Origin: an uncultured Schlesneria sp.
Lineage (GTDB): Bacteria; Planctomycetota; Planctomycetia; Planctomycetales; Planctomycetaceae
DNA: 64,000 nt
Direction: 5' to 3'
NCBI GenBank assembly: GCA_903840265.1
Contig: CAIMFH010000025.1
Location: forward strand, 124,001-188,000
Within the stretch, counting starts at the first letter, position 1; each line of letters begins with the position of its first letter. This document shows, piece by piece, positions 18,210-26,241 of this stretch. Under the pieces are notes generated by a model, which made no database searches, was not told where the DNA came from, and saw only the letters and a list, made by a program, of their open reading frames with translations. Position numbers and translations under genes: made by a program.

Positions 18210-18887
18210 ATGACCACCTCTTTTCCGCACGAGTCGCCGATCATGGCACCCTCGATGCTGAAGTGTGACTATGCGAATTTGCAGCAGGAAATTGATCGGT
18301 TGGCCGCAGCGAATACGCATTGGCTGCATTGGGATGTAATGGACGGCCATTTCGTCCCGAACCTGTCGTACGGTGCCCTGCTGATCGAAAGCATCCGCGC
18401 GAAAACCAAGGCGTTTTTTGACGCGCACCTGATGATTTCGGACCCCGCCCGCTACCTGGACGACTACATCAAAGCGGGATGCGATGCGATCACATTCCAC
18501 ATCGAAGCGGCCCCCGACCCGACCGAAGTGTTGAAACGGATTCGCGCCGCTGGCAGAAAAGCGGGTTTGGCCATCAATCCAGGGACTTCACCCACGCAAA
18601 TCGAGCCATTTTTGCCGATGTGCGATCTGGTGCTGCTGATGAGTGTGGAGCCCGGTTTTGGCGGGCAGAAATTCAAGCCCGAGGCGTTGGAGAAGGCGAA
18701 GTACCTGAAACCACGTTTGGCGCCGGGGACTTTGCTGTCCATCGACGGCGGAATCGGGTTCGATACGATCGGCTTGGCCGCCGCCGCCGGTTGCCAGGTG
18801 TTTGTGGCAGGCAGTGCCATTTTTGGCGAACCCGATTATACTTCCGCAGTTCAAAACCTGCGGCGGCTGGCGGGTCATGTCGGCTGA
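18210..18887 (+). CDS. rpe: Ribulose-phosphate 3-epimerase
   Basis: Interconverts D-ribulose 5-phosphate and D-xylulose 5-phosphate in the pentose phosphate pathway. The 225-residue TIM-barrel protein has the family motifs in order: PSMLKCDYANL, HWDVMDGHFVPNLSYG (metal and catalytic Asp), FDAHLMI, FHIEA, SVEPGFGGQKF (flexible loop) and LSIDGGIG (second catalytic Asp, phosphate site). AAGGAG lies at good spacing before the ATG. The divergent neighbour is the creatininase-like gene, 178 bases away. Confidence 0.95.
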   Translation: MTTSFPHESPIMAPSMLKCDYANLQQEIDRLAAANTHWLHWDVMDGHFVPNLSYGALLIESIRAKTKAFFDAHLMISDPARYLDDYIKAGCDAITFHIEAAPDPTEVLKRIRAAGRKAGLAINPGTSPTQIEPFLPMCDLVLLMSVEPGFGGQKFKPEALEKAKYLKPRLAPGTLLSIDGGIGFDTIGLAAAAGCQVFVAGSAIFGEPDYTSAVQNLRRLAGHVG

Positions 18888-19032
18888 ATTGTCGACTAGA
18901 TTCTTTTGTCACGGGATGAACGCGTTTTGCACGCTTGATTTCGGTGAGCGACCAACGGAAGCGGTGATGTCAGCTTCCGGGCGGTAGCTCGATTTGGGTT
19001 GAGGGCACTGCCCTCATTAGAAGGCCTGTGGG

Positions 19033-19884
19033 ATGAGTGCTGTCACCATGAGCGATGCCGATCAGAGCGGTGAAGTCCCGCGCAAAAAACGCGGCGTGCC
19101 CGAAGGGCTGTGGATTTCCTGCGAGGATTGCAAGAACACCGTCTTTCGGAAGCAGGTCGAAAAGAACCTGTTCCTCTGTCCGGACTGTAACTATCACTTT
19201 ACGGTGCCGGGCCGAATTCGAATCCAGCAACTCCTGGACGAAGACAGCTTCGAAGAATGGTTCACAAACCTCAAGCCGAAAGATCCGCTGAGCTTCGTCG
19301 ATACGAAGCCGTACAAGGATCGATTGATTGCCGAGCAGAAGAAGTCGGGTTTAACGGAGGCGTGCATTGCCGGTCGCGGATACATGCGCGGTCGACCGCT
19401 GGTCTTCGCTTTGACAGATTCGTCGTTCATCATGGGGAGCATGGGATCGGTCGTCGGCGAGAAGCTGACCCGATCGGTCGAAGAGGCCACGCGACTGAAT
19501 CTGCCGCTGGTGATCTTGAGTGGATCAGGTGGTGGGGCTCGTATGCACGAAGGGATCTTGTCACTGATGCAGATGGGCAAGGTTTCGGCTGCTCTCGCCA
19601 GATATCACGATGCGGGGGGGCTGTTCTTATCCGTGCTGACCAACCCGACGATGGGGGGCGTTGCCGCCAGCTTTGCATCGCTAGGCGATATCATCATTGC
19701 GGAACCGGAAGCCTTGATCGGTTTTGCCGGACCTCGCGTCGTTAAAGCAACCTGTAAGATCGACCTGCCAGCGGGCTTTCAGACGAGTGAATTCCTGCTG
19801 GAACACGGGTTCATCGATCGGATTGTTCCTCGACCAGAACTGCGGACAGAAATCTCGCGCATGATCGACTACTGCGGGATGTAA
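19033..19884 (+). CDS. accD: Acetyl-CoA carboxylase carboxyltransferase subunit beta
   Basis: Beta subunit of the carboxyltransferase that makes malonyl-CoA for fatty-acid synthesis. The 283-residue protein has the N-terminal zinc ribbon (Cys30, Cys33, Cys49, Cys52), then the crotonase-like domain with [47 protein letters not shown] and [11 protein letters not shown]. The length is normal. ATG at 19033 is used; the ATG at 19048 is also possible. The alpha subunit is not in this window. It is flanked by rpe and a protein kinase gene on the same strand with gaps of 145 and 70 bases. Confidence 0.95.
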   Translation: MSAVTMSDADQSGEVPRKKRGVPEGLWISCEDCKNTVFRKQVEKNLFLCPDCNYHFTVPGRIRIQQLLDEDSFEEWFTNLKPKDPLSFVDTKPYKDRLIAEQKKSGLTEACIAGRGYMRGRPLVFALTDSSFIMGSMGSVVGEKLTRSVEEATRLNLPLVILSGSGGGARMHEGILSLMQMGKVSAALARYHDAGGLFLSVLTNPTMGGVAASFASLGDIIIAEPEALIGFAGPRVVKATCKIDLPAGFQTSEFLLEHGFIDRIVPRPELRTEISRMIDYCGM

Positions 19885-19954
19885 GAGGGATGAAACGCTG
19901 CGTTTGATTTCCTGAATTCTCGATCGCCTGCATCACCTGCTTCGGACGTTGTTC

Positions 19955-20878
19955 ATGCTCGAATTCTTCAAGAAGCTGATGCAGGGCCGATCCAAAGTGC
20001 CGAAACTGGACGTCACCAAACGCTTCCAGTTAGTCAGTCGCGTTGGCCAGGGAAGCATGTCGAAGGTTTGGCGTGCCGTTGATGGCTACAACGGTCGCAC
20101 AGTCGCTTTGAAGTTGCTGGACATCGAAAAGACCAAACGCCTGGAAGCTCGCTTCAAGGGAATCAAAACCCCGAAGCCGACTGAAGGTGACGTCGCCCTG
20201 AAGCTGAAGCATCCCCACATCGTCCAGACTTTCGAAGTGGGAATCACGACCAATAACGAACAGTACCTGGTGATGGAGTTCGTGGAAGGGGTCAGCCTAA
20301 GCTATCTGGTGGATGTCCAGAACGAAGTCATGCAGCGCAACCGCCTGAAATTCATGATCGAACTGGGCGAGGCGATCGAATATTTTCATCGCCAGAACTG
20401 GATCCATCGCGACATCTGTCCGCGGAACATCCTGCTCGACACAGACTACTCGATCAAGCTCATTGATTTCGGTCTGGTCGTCCCGAATACCCCCGAGTTT
20501 CAAGCTCCCGGGAATCGTACGGGGACCGCCAACTATATGGCCCCCGAGTTGATTAAACGGCAACGAACTGACCAGCGAATCGACATCTTTTCGTACGCGG
20601 TCACCTGCTACGAGATGTATGCCAAGAGACTCCCATGGGAAGCGGCCGAGACGTTGGATGCAGTTGTCCAGCACATCAACAATCCTCCCGAAGATCTAAA
20701 GCGCCATTGCCCTGACATCGATCCGCGAGTGGCACACGTGATCATGAAAGGTCTCTGCGTCGAACCGCGCGACCGCTGGCAGACGATGGGACAACTGCTT
20801 GAAAAGCTACGCGAGGTGCGTGCGGACGAGACGGTGAAACCAGCACCAGCAGCGAAGCCGAAGCCAAAGAGCAAGTAA
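19955..20878 (+). CDS. Small Ser/Thr protein kinase
   Basis: Hanks-type kinase domain with almost nothing else (307 residues). From the ATG at 19955: Gly-rich loop VGQGSMSKVWRA (30-41), ATP lysine Lys53, probable helix-C glutamate Glu77, catalytic loop IHRDICPRNILLD (150-162) with Asp153 and Asn158, DFG at 171-173 and APE at 196-198. The catalytic-loop lysine of Ser/Thr kinases (HRDxKPxN) is replaced by Cys155. There is no transmembrane helix; a short Lys/Pro/Ala-rich tail ends the protein. A TTG two codons upstream is a possible alternative start. The target is unknown; the upstream gene is accD. Confidence 0.85.
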   Translation: MLEFFKKLMQGRSKVPKLDVTKRFQLVSRVGQGSMSKVWRAVDGYNGRTVALKLLDIEKTKRLEARFKGIKTPKPTEGDVALKLKHPHIVQTFEVGITTNNEQYLVMEFVEGVSLSYLVDVQNEVMQRNRLKFMIELGEAIEYFHRQNWIHRDICPRNILLDTDYSIKLIDFGLVVPNTPEFQAPGNRTGTANYMAPELIKRQRTDQRIDIFSYAVTCYEMYAKRLPWEAAETLDAVVQHINNPPEDLKRHCPDIDPRVAHVIMKGLCVEPRDRWQTMGQLLEKLREVRADETVKPAPAAKPKPKSK

Positions 20879-20908
20879 ACAAATTGCGATCTCTCCGTTC
20901 GGCCTGAC

Positions 20909-21526
20909 TCACCAAACAGCGTCTTCGCTTCGGATGGACGCCAATTCTGCCTCCAATTCTTTCACGCGTCTCTCAAGCCCCTCGATCACCGGCGCGATTT
21001 GATTCTGTGAAAACCGCTTGTGGATGTGCTGGTGACAGTTCACGTCCCAGGCCTCGAGTGTGAATAAAATCGCTCGTTCTACTTTGCCTGGATAGGCGGG
21101 GTCGCGAAGCTTTTCAAGCAGAGCCGGGTCACCTTCGACGACCCTAGCCGTCCCCCACAACTTCACTCGCTGACTGTTCGCGTAGTCCATCAAGAAGATG
21201 AACGCCTGGGGGTTCTCGGACAGGTTGCCGAGTGTGATGTACTGTCGGTTGCCTCCAAAATCAGCGAATCCCAAGGTGTGATCGTCGATCACTTTTAGAA
21301 AGCCCGGTGCTCCCCCACGGTACTGGATGTAAGGCTGGCCCTGAGCGTTGGCGGTTCCGAGGTAGAACATATCCAAGCTCGCTAAAAATTCGGCCAATTC
21401 ATCGGAAACGGTTGTTTGCCACCCATAACCATTCTCCATCCGCGAGTACTTAACTCGCGAACCTTTTTCTTCTTGGATCGTCTTCACTGCAGGTGTAAAG
21501 GCGATGTCACTGGGGAACGCAACCAT
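20909..21526 (-). CDS. Pyridoxamine 5'-phosphate oxidase-like FMN-binding protein
   Basis: A 205-residue protein with the split-barrel flavin-binding fold seen in PPOX-like proteins: FLASLDMFYLGTANAQGQPY, VIDDHTLGFADFGGNRQYITLGNL and ANSQRVKLWGTARVVEG are the usual strands and FMN-phosphate contacts. The C-terminus contains a short Glu-rich helix (IEGLERRVKELEAELASIR). It probably reduces or binds a small molecule with FMN, but the substrate is unknown. AGGAGAA precedes the ATG. It is third in a minus-strand set with the DUF417 and AhpD-like genes, a combination that suggests oxidative or electrophile stress handling. Confidence 0.8.
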   Translation of the reverse strand: MVAFPSDIAFTPAVKTIQEEKGSRVKYSRMENGYGWQTTVSDELAEFLASLDMFYLGTANAQGQPYIQYRGGAPGFLKVIDDHTLGFADFGGNRQYITLGNLSENPQAFIFLMDYANSQRVKLWGTARVVEGDPALLEKLRDPAYPGKVERAILFTLEAWDVNCHQHIHKRFSQNQIAPVIEGLERRVKELEAELASIRSEDAVW

Positions 21527-21557
21527 GGTTATTTTCTCCTCATTTTATTCACCAACA

Positions 21558-22196
21558 CTAAACGGCGCAGAGTTCTCGTGCGCTACTTTCAGTCTCATTT
21601 TGTTTGCCACTTGCTTGATTCATGAGATTCCTTGATCGAAGGTAGGCCTTAGCGGAATCTGCCATTGTCACGAGCGCGGCCCCCATCATGATGGCGTCTT
21701 TAATAACTAAGCGGCCAGCACCAGACAGTAGCGGGAAGCCGTGCTCGGGACTGCCGAGCGGCTGGACCCAGCACTCAGGAGTTGTGATCAGGAATGACAG
21801 CGTCACGAACGACATTGTGAACACGAGGAAACTTCCAACAGCGGCGATGCGGGGCGATGCCGCGTGTAACGTAATCATTGCCCCGTAGGCAACGATCACA
21901 GCTCCCAGCCCCTGGGCGAATGGATACGTACCGTTCTTCTCGTGCCATTCCTGATTCGCGGGAATCAGCTCTCCTTCTTTGTTCATATGCTTGCGGTATT
22001 CACCCGCGGGCTGATGATAGAAGAAGCTCATGAACGGGCTGTTGGCGACGAACGGGACGATCCCTTCATCTTCATATTTGTACATCTTGAGTGCACCAAT
22101 CCACACCAGCACGACGACCAGACCGATACGCGTGACCGTGACTCCGACCTTGTCGAAACGAGCTGCCGACTCAAACAAATCATCAAAACTGTTCAT
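21558..22196 (-). CDS. DUF417 (YkgB-like) membrane protein
   Basis: A 212-residue inner-membrane protein with about four hydrophobic helices. IGLVVVLVWIGALKMYKYEDEGIVPFVANSP near the N-terminus and AAVGSFLVFTMSFVTLSFLITTPECW in the third helix match YkgB/DUF417 proteins (E. coli YkgB, RclC), which in E. coli belong to a reactive-chlorine-inducible set. GGAGAAA precedes the ATG. Neighbours are the PPOX-like gene (31 bases downstream) and the AhpD-like gene (69 bases upstream). A stress role is an inference from family and context. Confidence 0.8.
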   Translation of the reverse strand: MNSFDDLFESAARFDKVGVTVTRIGLVVVLVWIGALKMYKYEDEGIVPFVANSPFMSFFYHQPAGEYRKHMNKEGELIPANQEWHEKNGTYPFAQGLGAVIVAYGAMITLHAASPRIAAVGSFLVFTMSFVTLSFLITTPECWVQPLGSPEHGFPLLSGAGRLVIKDAIMMGAALVTMADSAKAYLRSRNLMNQASGKQNETESSARELCAV

Positions 22197-22265
22197 GATA
22201 TTTCTCCATTCACCCGGACGTGGCTTACTTCAATTGAAAACGAATCAGTTGAATCGAATTTCACT

Positions 22266-22826
22266 TCAATTGGTTTCGGCCAGTTCTGGATCCAGAGCGG
22301 GAGCCTTAGGAAAATCGATGTCCGTTCCGGCAACGATATTGAAGTAGTTTGTCAGCACACTTAGAGCTACATGCGCTACAGTTTCGGCAATGTCCGCGTC
22401 CGTAAAACCAAGTTCACGCAGGCCATCAACATCCTGATCGTCGACGTGCCCGCGCTGATCAACGACTTTGTGAACGAACTGCAGCAAGGCATTTGTCTTG
22501 CCGTCGACGGCGAGCGAGTGACGGCTGTCGCGGATCTGGTCAGCCGTCAGCCCGACCGACCTGGCAATCGTCGAATGAGCGGCCAGACAGTAGTCGCAAC
22601 CGTTGTCCTGAGAGACAGCGAGGGCAATTTGCTGGCGCTGCTTAGCCGTGAGTGAACCCCTGCTGATACTGTTACTGAACTGAAGGTATCACTCTAAGAC
22701 GCCAGGTGAGTTCGCCATCGCTCGCATCATGTTGGGAACCATTCCCAACTTCTTCTGGACCGAATTGAATAGCTCTTGAACTTCGCCGGTAGCAGATTCA
22801 GTAACGATTTGTGGTAGGCGCGACAT
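22266..22826 (-). pseudogene. AhpD/carboxymuconolactone decarboxylase-family peroxidase gene interrupted by in-frame UGA
   Basis: Reading from the ATG at 22826 (AAGGA site upstream) gives 45 residues ending MANSPGVLE, a TGA at 22689-22691, and then 140 more residues in the same frame to a normal stop at 22266. The downstream part holds the redox motif NGCDYCLAAH (Cys77, Cys80, His84), the AhpD active-site signature. Relatives usually read VLEGYL here, so the TGA most simply derives from GGA (Gly) by one base change. Both sides of the stop are well conserved in type, so the lesion is recent, a sequencing error, or read through. The family reduces peroxides or carries out related thiol chemistry. 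Confidence 0.8.
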
Positions 22827-23032
22827 CGTGAATTCCTTTGATAAGTTGATTGCCCTGCAAAAACTCAGTCTGGATGGTCCTAAATACAATTCCCGTTCCA
22901 TCTTCCAATTAATTCATAAGAACCTCTGCAGTATTAGGTTGCGAACAATTCGAACACCTGCCGATAAAAACGAAATATCGTTACCCGACGATTATTCGTT
23001 GTGATGCAGCGAGAATTCGTTATCGTGAGTCG
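22827..23032. promoter_or_regulatory. Divergent control region with ATTCGTT/AACGAAT elements
   Basis: This gap separates the minus-strand AhpD-like set from the sigma-54 activator. It holds a near-palindrome AACGAAATATCGTT at 22969-22982 and two ATTCGTT copies near 22993 and 23014, so a repeated operator is plausible. I found no GG-N10-GC sigma-54 promoter core on either strand. It is assigned by position and repeat content only. Confidence 0.35.
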
Positions 23033-24631
23033 ATGCCACTCGTCGGAGATCCGAAACGCATTTTGTTAGAATTGGCCGGGCAACATCATTTGCCCGACCT
23101 GCTGCCGCTCGCGGTCCGTCGACTCTCAGAGTCACCGGAAATCGCTCTCGTCCGCATCTGGCTGTTGTTACCGCCGCTCGCTAACGACTGTGGGACGTGT
23201 CGCTTGGCAGCGGAATGCCGCGATCGTGAACGATGTCTGCATCTGGTCGCGAGCGCCGGTCGGCCACTCGATGACTCGAAGAGTTCCTGGACTGGGCTCG
23301 ACGGCAGTTTTCGTCGCTTTCCAGTGGGTGTGCGGAAGGTCGGGCATATCGCGCTGACCGGTCAATCTCTGGAGGTTCCTGACCTGAGTTGCGACTGGGA
23401 ATGGGCGGCCAATCCGGACTGGGTTCGCGACGAGCAGATCACCTCGTTCGTGGGCCATCCGCTGATCCATCGCGGGCAGGTGCTGGGCGTTTTAGGAGTC
23501 TTCGCCCGCGAACATGCCGGCGACGCGTGCATCGAGTGGTTGCGCATGATCACGGACCACTTGGCGGCGGCGATTGCCAATTCGCGAGCCTTGGACGAAA
23601 TCGAATCGCTCAAGAAAAAGCTCGAACTGGAGAATGAGTATCTTCGCGAAGAAGTCCGATCAAGTGTTTCGTTTGGTGAGATGGTCGGCCAGAGTCCCGC
23701 TCTGCAAGCGGTTGTTCGTCAGATCGATCTGGTCGCCCCAACCGACTCGACTGTCCTGATCCAGGGCGAGAGTGGCACGGGGAAGGAATTGGTCGCTCGT
23801 GAAATTCACCGCCGCAGCAATCGCGCGAATCGTCCGCTGATTAAAGTGAACTGCGCGGCAATTTCACATGAACTCTATGAGAGCGAGTTTTTTGGTCATA
23901 CCAAAGGGGCCTTCACCGGCGCGCTACGTGATCGAGCCGGACGCTTCGAACTCGCGGACGGTGGGACATTGTTCCTCGACGAAATCGGCGAGATCCCGCT
24001 CGACCTGCAAGCCAAACTGCTGCGCGTGCTGCAGGAGGGAGAGCTAGAACGTGTCGGGGAAGAACGCACGCGCCGTGTGAATGTCCGGATCATTGCAGCG
24101 ACAAACCGGAACCTGCGAAAAGAGGCCGAAGCGGGACGGTTTCGACAGGATCTGTACTACCGGTTGAGCGTCTTCCCGATGGAACTGCCATCATTGCGGA
24201 ATCGGATTGAAGACATTCCCGTGCTGGCCGAACACTTCCTCCAACAGTTCGCCAGGCGTTTGGGGCGAAAGCGTCCTCGCCTGAGCCTGGCCATCGTTCA
24301 GCAATTGCAGCGCTACTCATGGCCCGGCAACGTGCGTGAGTTGCAGCATGTGCTGGAGAGGGCTTGTATTGTCGCTCCGGAAGGCCGACTGGAACTTGAT
24401 CTTCCCGATGAGACGGCCAAAAGCCCTATTGCGACATCGCCGCCAGAGTCCCTTGAACGCGTTTTGACTGAAAGCGAAATGCGAGCATCCGAATCCGGCA
24501 ATCTTCGACGGGCACTCGAAGTCACCGGTGGGAAGATCTATGGCCCGGATGGTGCGGCGGCCCTGATTGGCCTGAAGCCGACGACGTTAATCTCTCGACT
24601 CAAAGCGTACGGCATCACTGTCGGCAAATAG
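23033..24631 (+). CDS. Sigma-54-dependent activator (GAF-AAA-Fis HTH, NorR/FhlA-like)
   Basis: A 532-residue transcriptional activator. The N-terminal GAF-like sensor (to about 190) contains four cysteines, Cys53-x2-Cys56-x5-Cys62-x5-Cys68, that could bind metal or an Fe-S centre. The AAA+ domain has Walker A GESGTGKE (about 243), the sigma-54 contact loop GAFTGA (about 292) and Walker [12 protein letters not shown] (about 310). The C-terminus ends in a Fis-type helix-turn-helix ([20 protein letters not shown]). It is divergent from the AhpD-like/DUF417/PPOX-like set, which it probably controls. The inducing signal is unknown; NorR (nitric oxide) is only an architectural comparison. Confidence 0.88.
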   Translation: MPLVGDPKRILLELAGQHHLPDLLPLAVRRLSESPEIALVRIWLLLPPLANDCGTCRLAAECRDRERCLHLVASAGRPLDDSKSSWTGLDGSFRRFPVGVRKVGHIALTGQSLEVPDLSCDWEWAANPDWVRDEQITSFVGHPLIHRGQVLGVLGVFAREHAGDACIEWLRMITDHLAAAIANSRALDEIESLKKKLELENEYLREEVRSSVSFGEMVGQSPALQAVVRQIDLVAPTDSTVLIQGESGTGKELVAREIHRRSNRANRPLIKVNCAAISHELYESEFFGHTKGAFTGALRDRAGRFELADGGTLFLDEIGEIPLDLQAKLLRVLQEGELERVGEERTRRVNVRIIAATNRNLRKEAEAGRFRQDLYYRLSVFPMELPSLRNRIEDIPVLAEHFLQQFARRLGRKRPRLSLAIVQQLQRYSWPGNVRELQHVLERACIVAPEGRLELDLPDETAKSPIATSPPESLERVLTESEMRASESGNLRRALEVTGGKIYGPDGAAALIGLKPTTLISRLKAYGITVGK

Positions 24632-24761
24632 GCAGACTTCGTGTCATCGGTCTCGGACCGATCTGGGCAGGAATCACAGTGAATGCCCCGTTGCTCTTGC
24701 TGGTCGTCACCCCTATAGTTTTCCCTTCGATACTCTAAAGAGTCCCTTTTAGAATTGAGTG

Positions 24762-25673
24762 ATGTCACGCTCGACCCTGCAGCGAAATACGATCGTCGGT
24801 CTGATCGCGAGCATCGTATTGGCGGTGGTCAAGCTTTCGGCGGGGTTGGTGGGGCAATCGAGCGCACTTGTTGCTGACGCCGTTGAGTCATTAGCCGACA
24901 CGATTGGCTCGATCCTCGTCTGGCAGGCCTTGCGAGTGGCTTCCAAGCCACCTGATGCGAGCCATCCCTATGGGTATGGCAAAGCCGAGGCAGTCGCGGC
25001 ACTGGCTGTGGGTGGATTGTTGGTCGCCGCGGCAGTGCTCATTGTCGGCGAAGCATTTCATGAGATTTTGATCCCCCACGCCCCGCCAGCCCCCTGGACA
25101 TTGATCGTGCTAGTCACGGTCATCGCGGTTAAAGAACTGCTCTTTCGCTTTGTAATGCACGGCGCGGACGAGTTTCAATCGGATGCGGCTCGCGCCGATG
25201 CGTGGCATCACAGGTCCGACGCGATTACTTCCGCAGCGGCACTGATTGGCGTGTCCGTGGCCATCTGGGGGCGTGTTCTATTCAATCTACCAGAGCTGGT
25301 CCTGGCGGACGAAGTCGCTGCGATCCTGGCCAGCGGAATCATCCTGATCACGGCCGTGCGAATGATTCGACCAGCCTTATTCGAACTGCTCGATGCGGTG
25401 TCGCATGAGATGGCGGACAAAGTGATGCAAGTCGCGATGTCCGTCGACGGAGTCCGTCATGTCGAAAAGGTGTTCGTGCGGAAGAGCGGTTCGGGGTTTC
25501 ATGTGGACATGCATTTGCAAGTCGACCCCGAGTTGACCGTTCGAGTTGGTCACGCCATCGCAGGCAAGGTGAAGGCCACCATCAAATCAGAAGTCGCCGC
25601 GGTGACGGGCGTATTGATCCACATCGAGCCCGCGCAGGAAATCATCCCGGTCCCGACGCTGCCCCAGCCATGA
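24762..25673 (+). CDS. Cation diffusion facilitator (CDF) metal exporter
   Basis: A 303-residue inner-membrane protein with about six helices and a C-terminal cytoplasmic domain. The second helix has SALVADAVESLAD with acidic residues of the metal site, and the fifth AWHHRSDAITSAAA with the HxxxD ligands. The C-terminal GVRHVEKVFVRKSGSGFHVDMHLQVDP is the usual regulatory ferredoxin-like fold. It probably exports divalent metals (Zn, Mn, Fe or Co) against protons; specificity cannot be read. The ATG at 24762 follows a GTG at 24759 that is also possible. The next gene is convergent. Confidence 0.9.
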   Translation: MSRSTLQRNTIVGLIASIVLAVVKLSAGLVGQSSALVADAVESLADTIGSILVWQALRVASKPPDASHPYGYGKAEAVAALAVGGLLVAAAVLIVGEAFHEILIPHAPPAPWTLIVLVTVIAVKELLFRFVMHGADEFQSDAARADAWHHRSDAITSAAALIGVSVAIWGRVLFNLPELVLADEVAAILASGIILITAVRMIRPALFELLDAVSHEMADKVMQVAMSVDGVRHVEKVFVRKSGSGFHVDMHLQVDPELTVRVGHAIAGKVKATIKSEVAAVTGVLIHIEPAQEIIPVPTLPQP

Positions 25674-25700
25674 CCCTTTTTGGCGGACCGAGGTCAGGTA

Positions 25701-26201
25701 CTACTCTGATGCCTTTAACTCTCTCGGCCGCCACAGATCGACAAGCCGTCCTTCCGTTGCCGAATTGAAGTCAGACCATTGCGACAAGTCGAGTTCTATT
25801 CGTCCGAGTGCGCCGGTCGGCATCGTTTGTGGCTGTCCCGTCAAATGCGAGAGAAACTCTTCCAGCCCTGGGTTGTGTCCGACAAGCATTACCACTGGCA
25901 GATCCCAAGGGATACTCTGCAAGACCGATACAAACACGTCGAGCGAGCAATGGTAGAGACGTTCGACATACTCAACGGGAGGCGTACCGTCGATTTCTTC
26001 GAGGACCAGTCGCAAAGTTTCCTTCGCCCGAACTGCCGTCGAGCAGAGCACCAAATCCGGGCAACAGTGCTGAGCACCGATTAATTGCCCGATTCGACGA
26101 GCGGCTTTGACGCCGCGTGGCTTCAGCGGGCGGTCGTGGTCAGCAAGTGAACTGTCTTCCCAACACGATTTGGCATGGCGCAGCAGCAACAGCTTCTTCA
26201 C
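25701..26201 (-). CDS. sixA: Histidine phosphatase, SixA-like
   Basis: A 166-residue phosphoglycerate-mutase-fold phosphatase of the short SixA type. LLLLRHAKSCWED contains the catalytic Arg8-His9, and MLVGHNPGLEEFLSHL holds the second histidine. SixA removes phosphate from phosphohistidine (for example on HPt or PTS proteins); whether this one does so is unknown. The start is GTG at 26201. It lies 40 bases downstream of polyphosphate kinase and is probably co-transcribed. Confidence 0.85.
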   Translation of the reverse strand: MKKLLLLRHAKSCWEDSSLADHDRPLKPRGVKAARRIGQLIGAQHCCPDLVLCSTAVRAKETLRLVLEEIDGTPPVEYVERLYHCSLDVFVSVLQSIPWDLPVVMLVGHNPGLEEFLSHLTGQPQTMPTGALGRIELDLSQWSDFNSATEGRLVDLWRPRELKASE

Positions 26202-26241
26202 GACGATTCACCTGAACTTCGACAACGGCAGTCCTGTTGAA

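Noticed and set aside
22689-22691. Selenocysteine at the UGA in the AhpD-like gene
   Set aside because: The UGA replaces a conserved-type glycine and not a redox residue; no clear SECIS-like hairpin was seen directly downstream.
22827-23032. Sigma-54 promoter between the AhpD-like gene and the activator
   Set aside because: No GG-N10-GC core was found on either strand of the gap.
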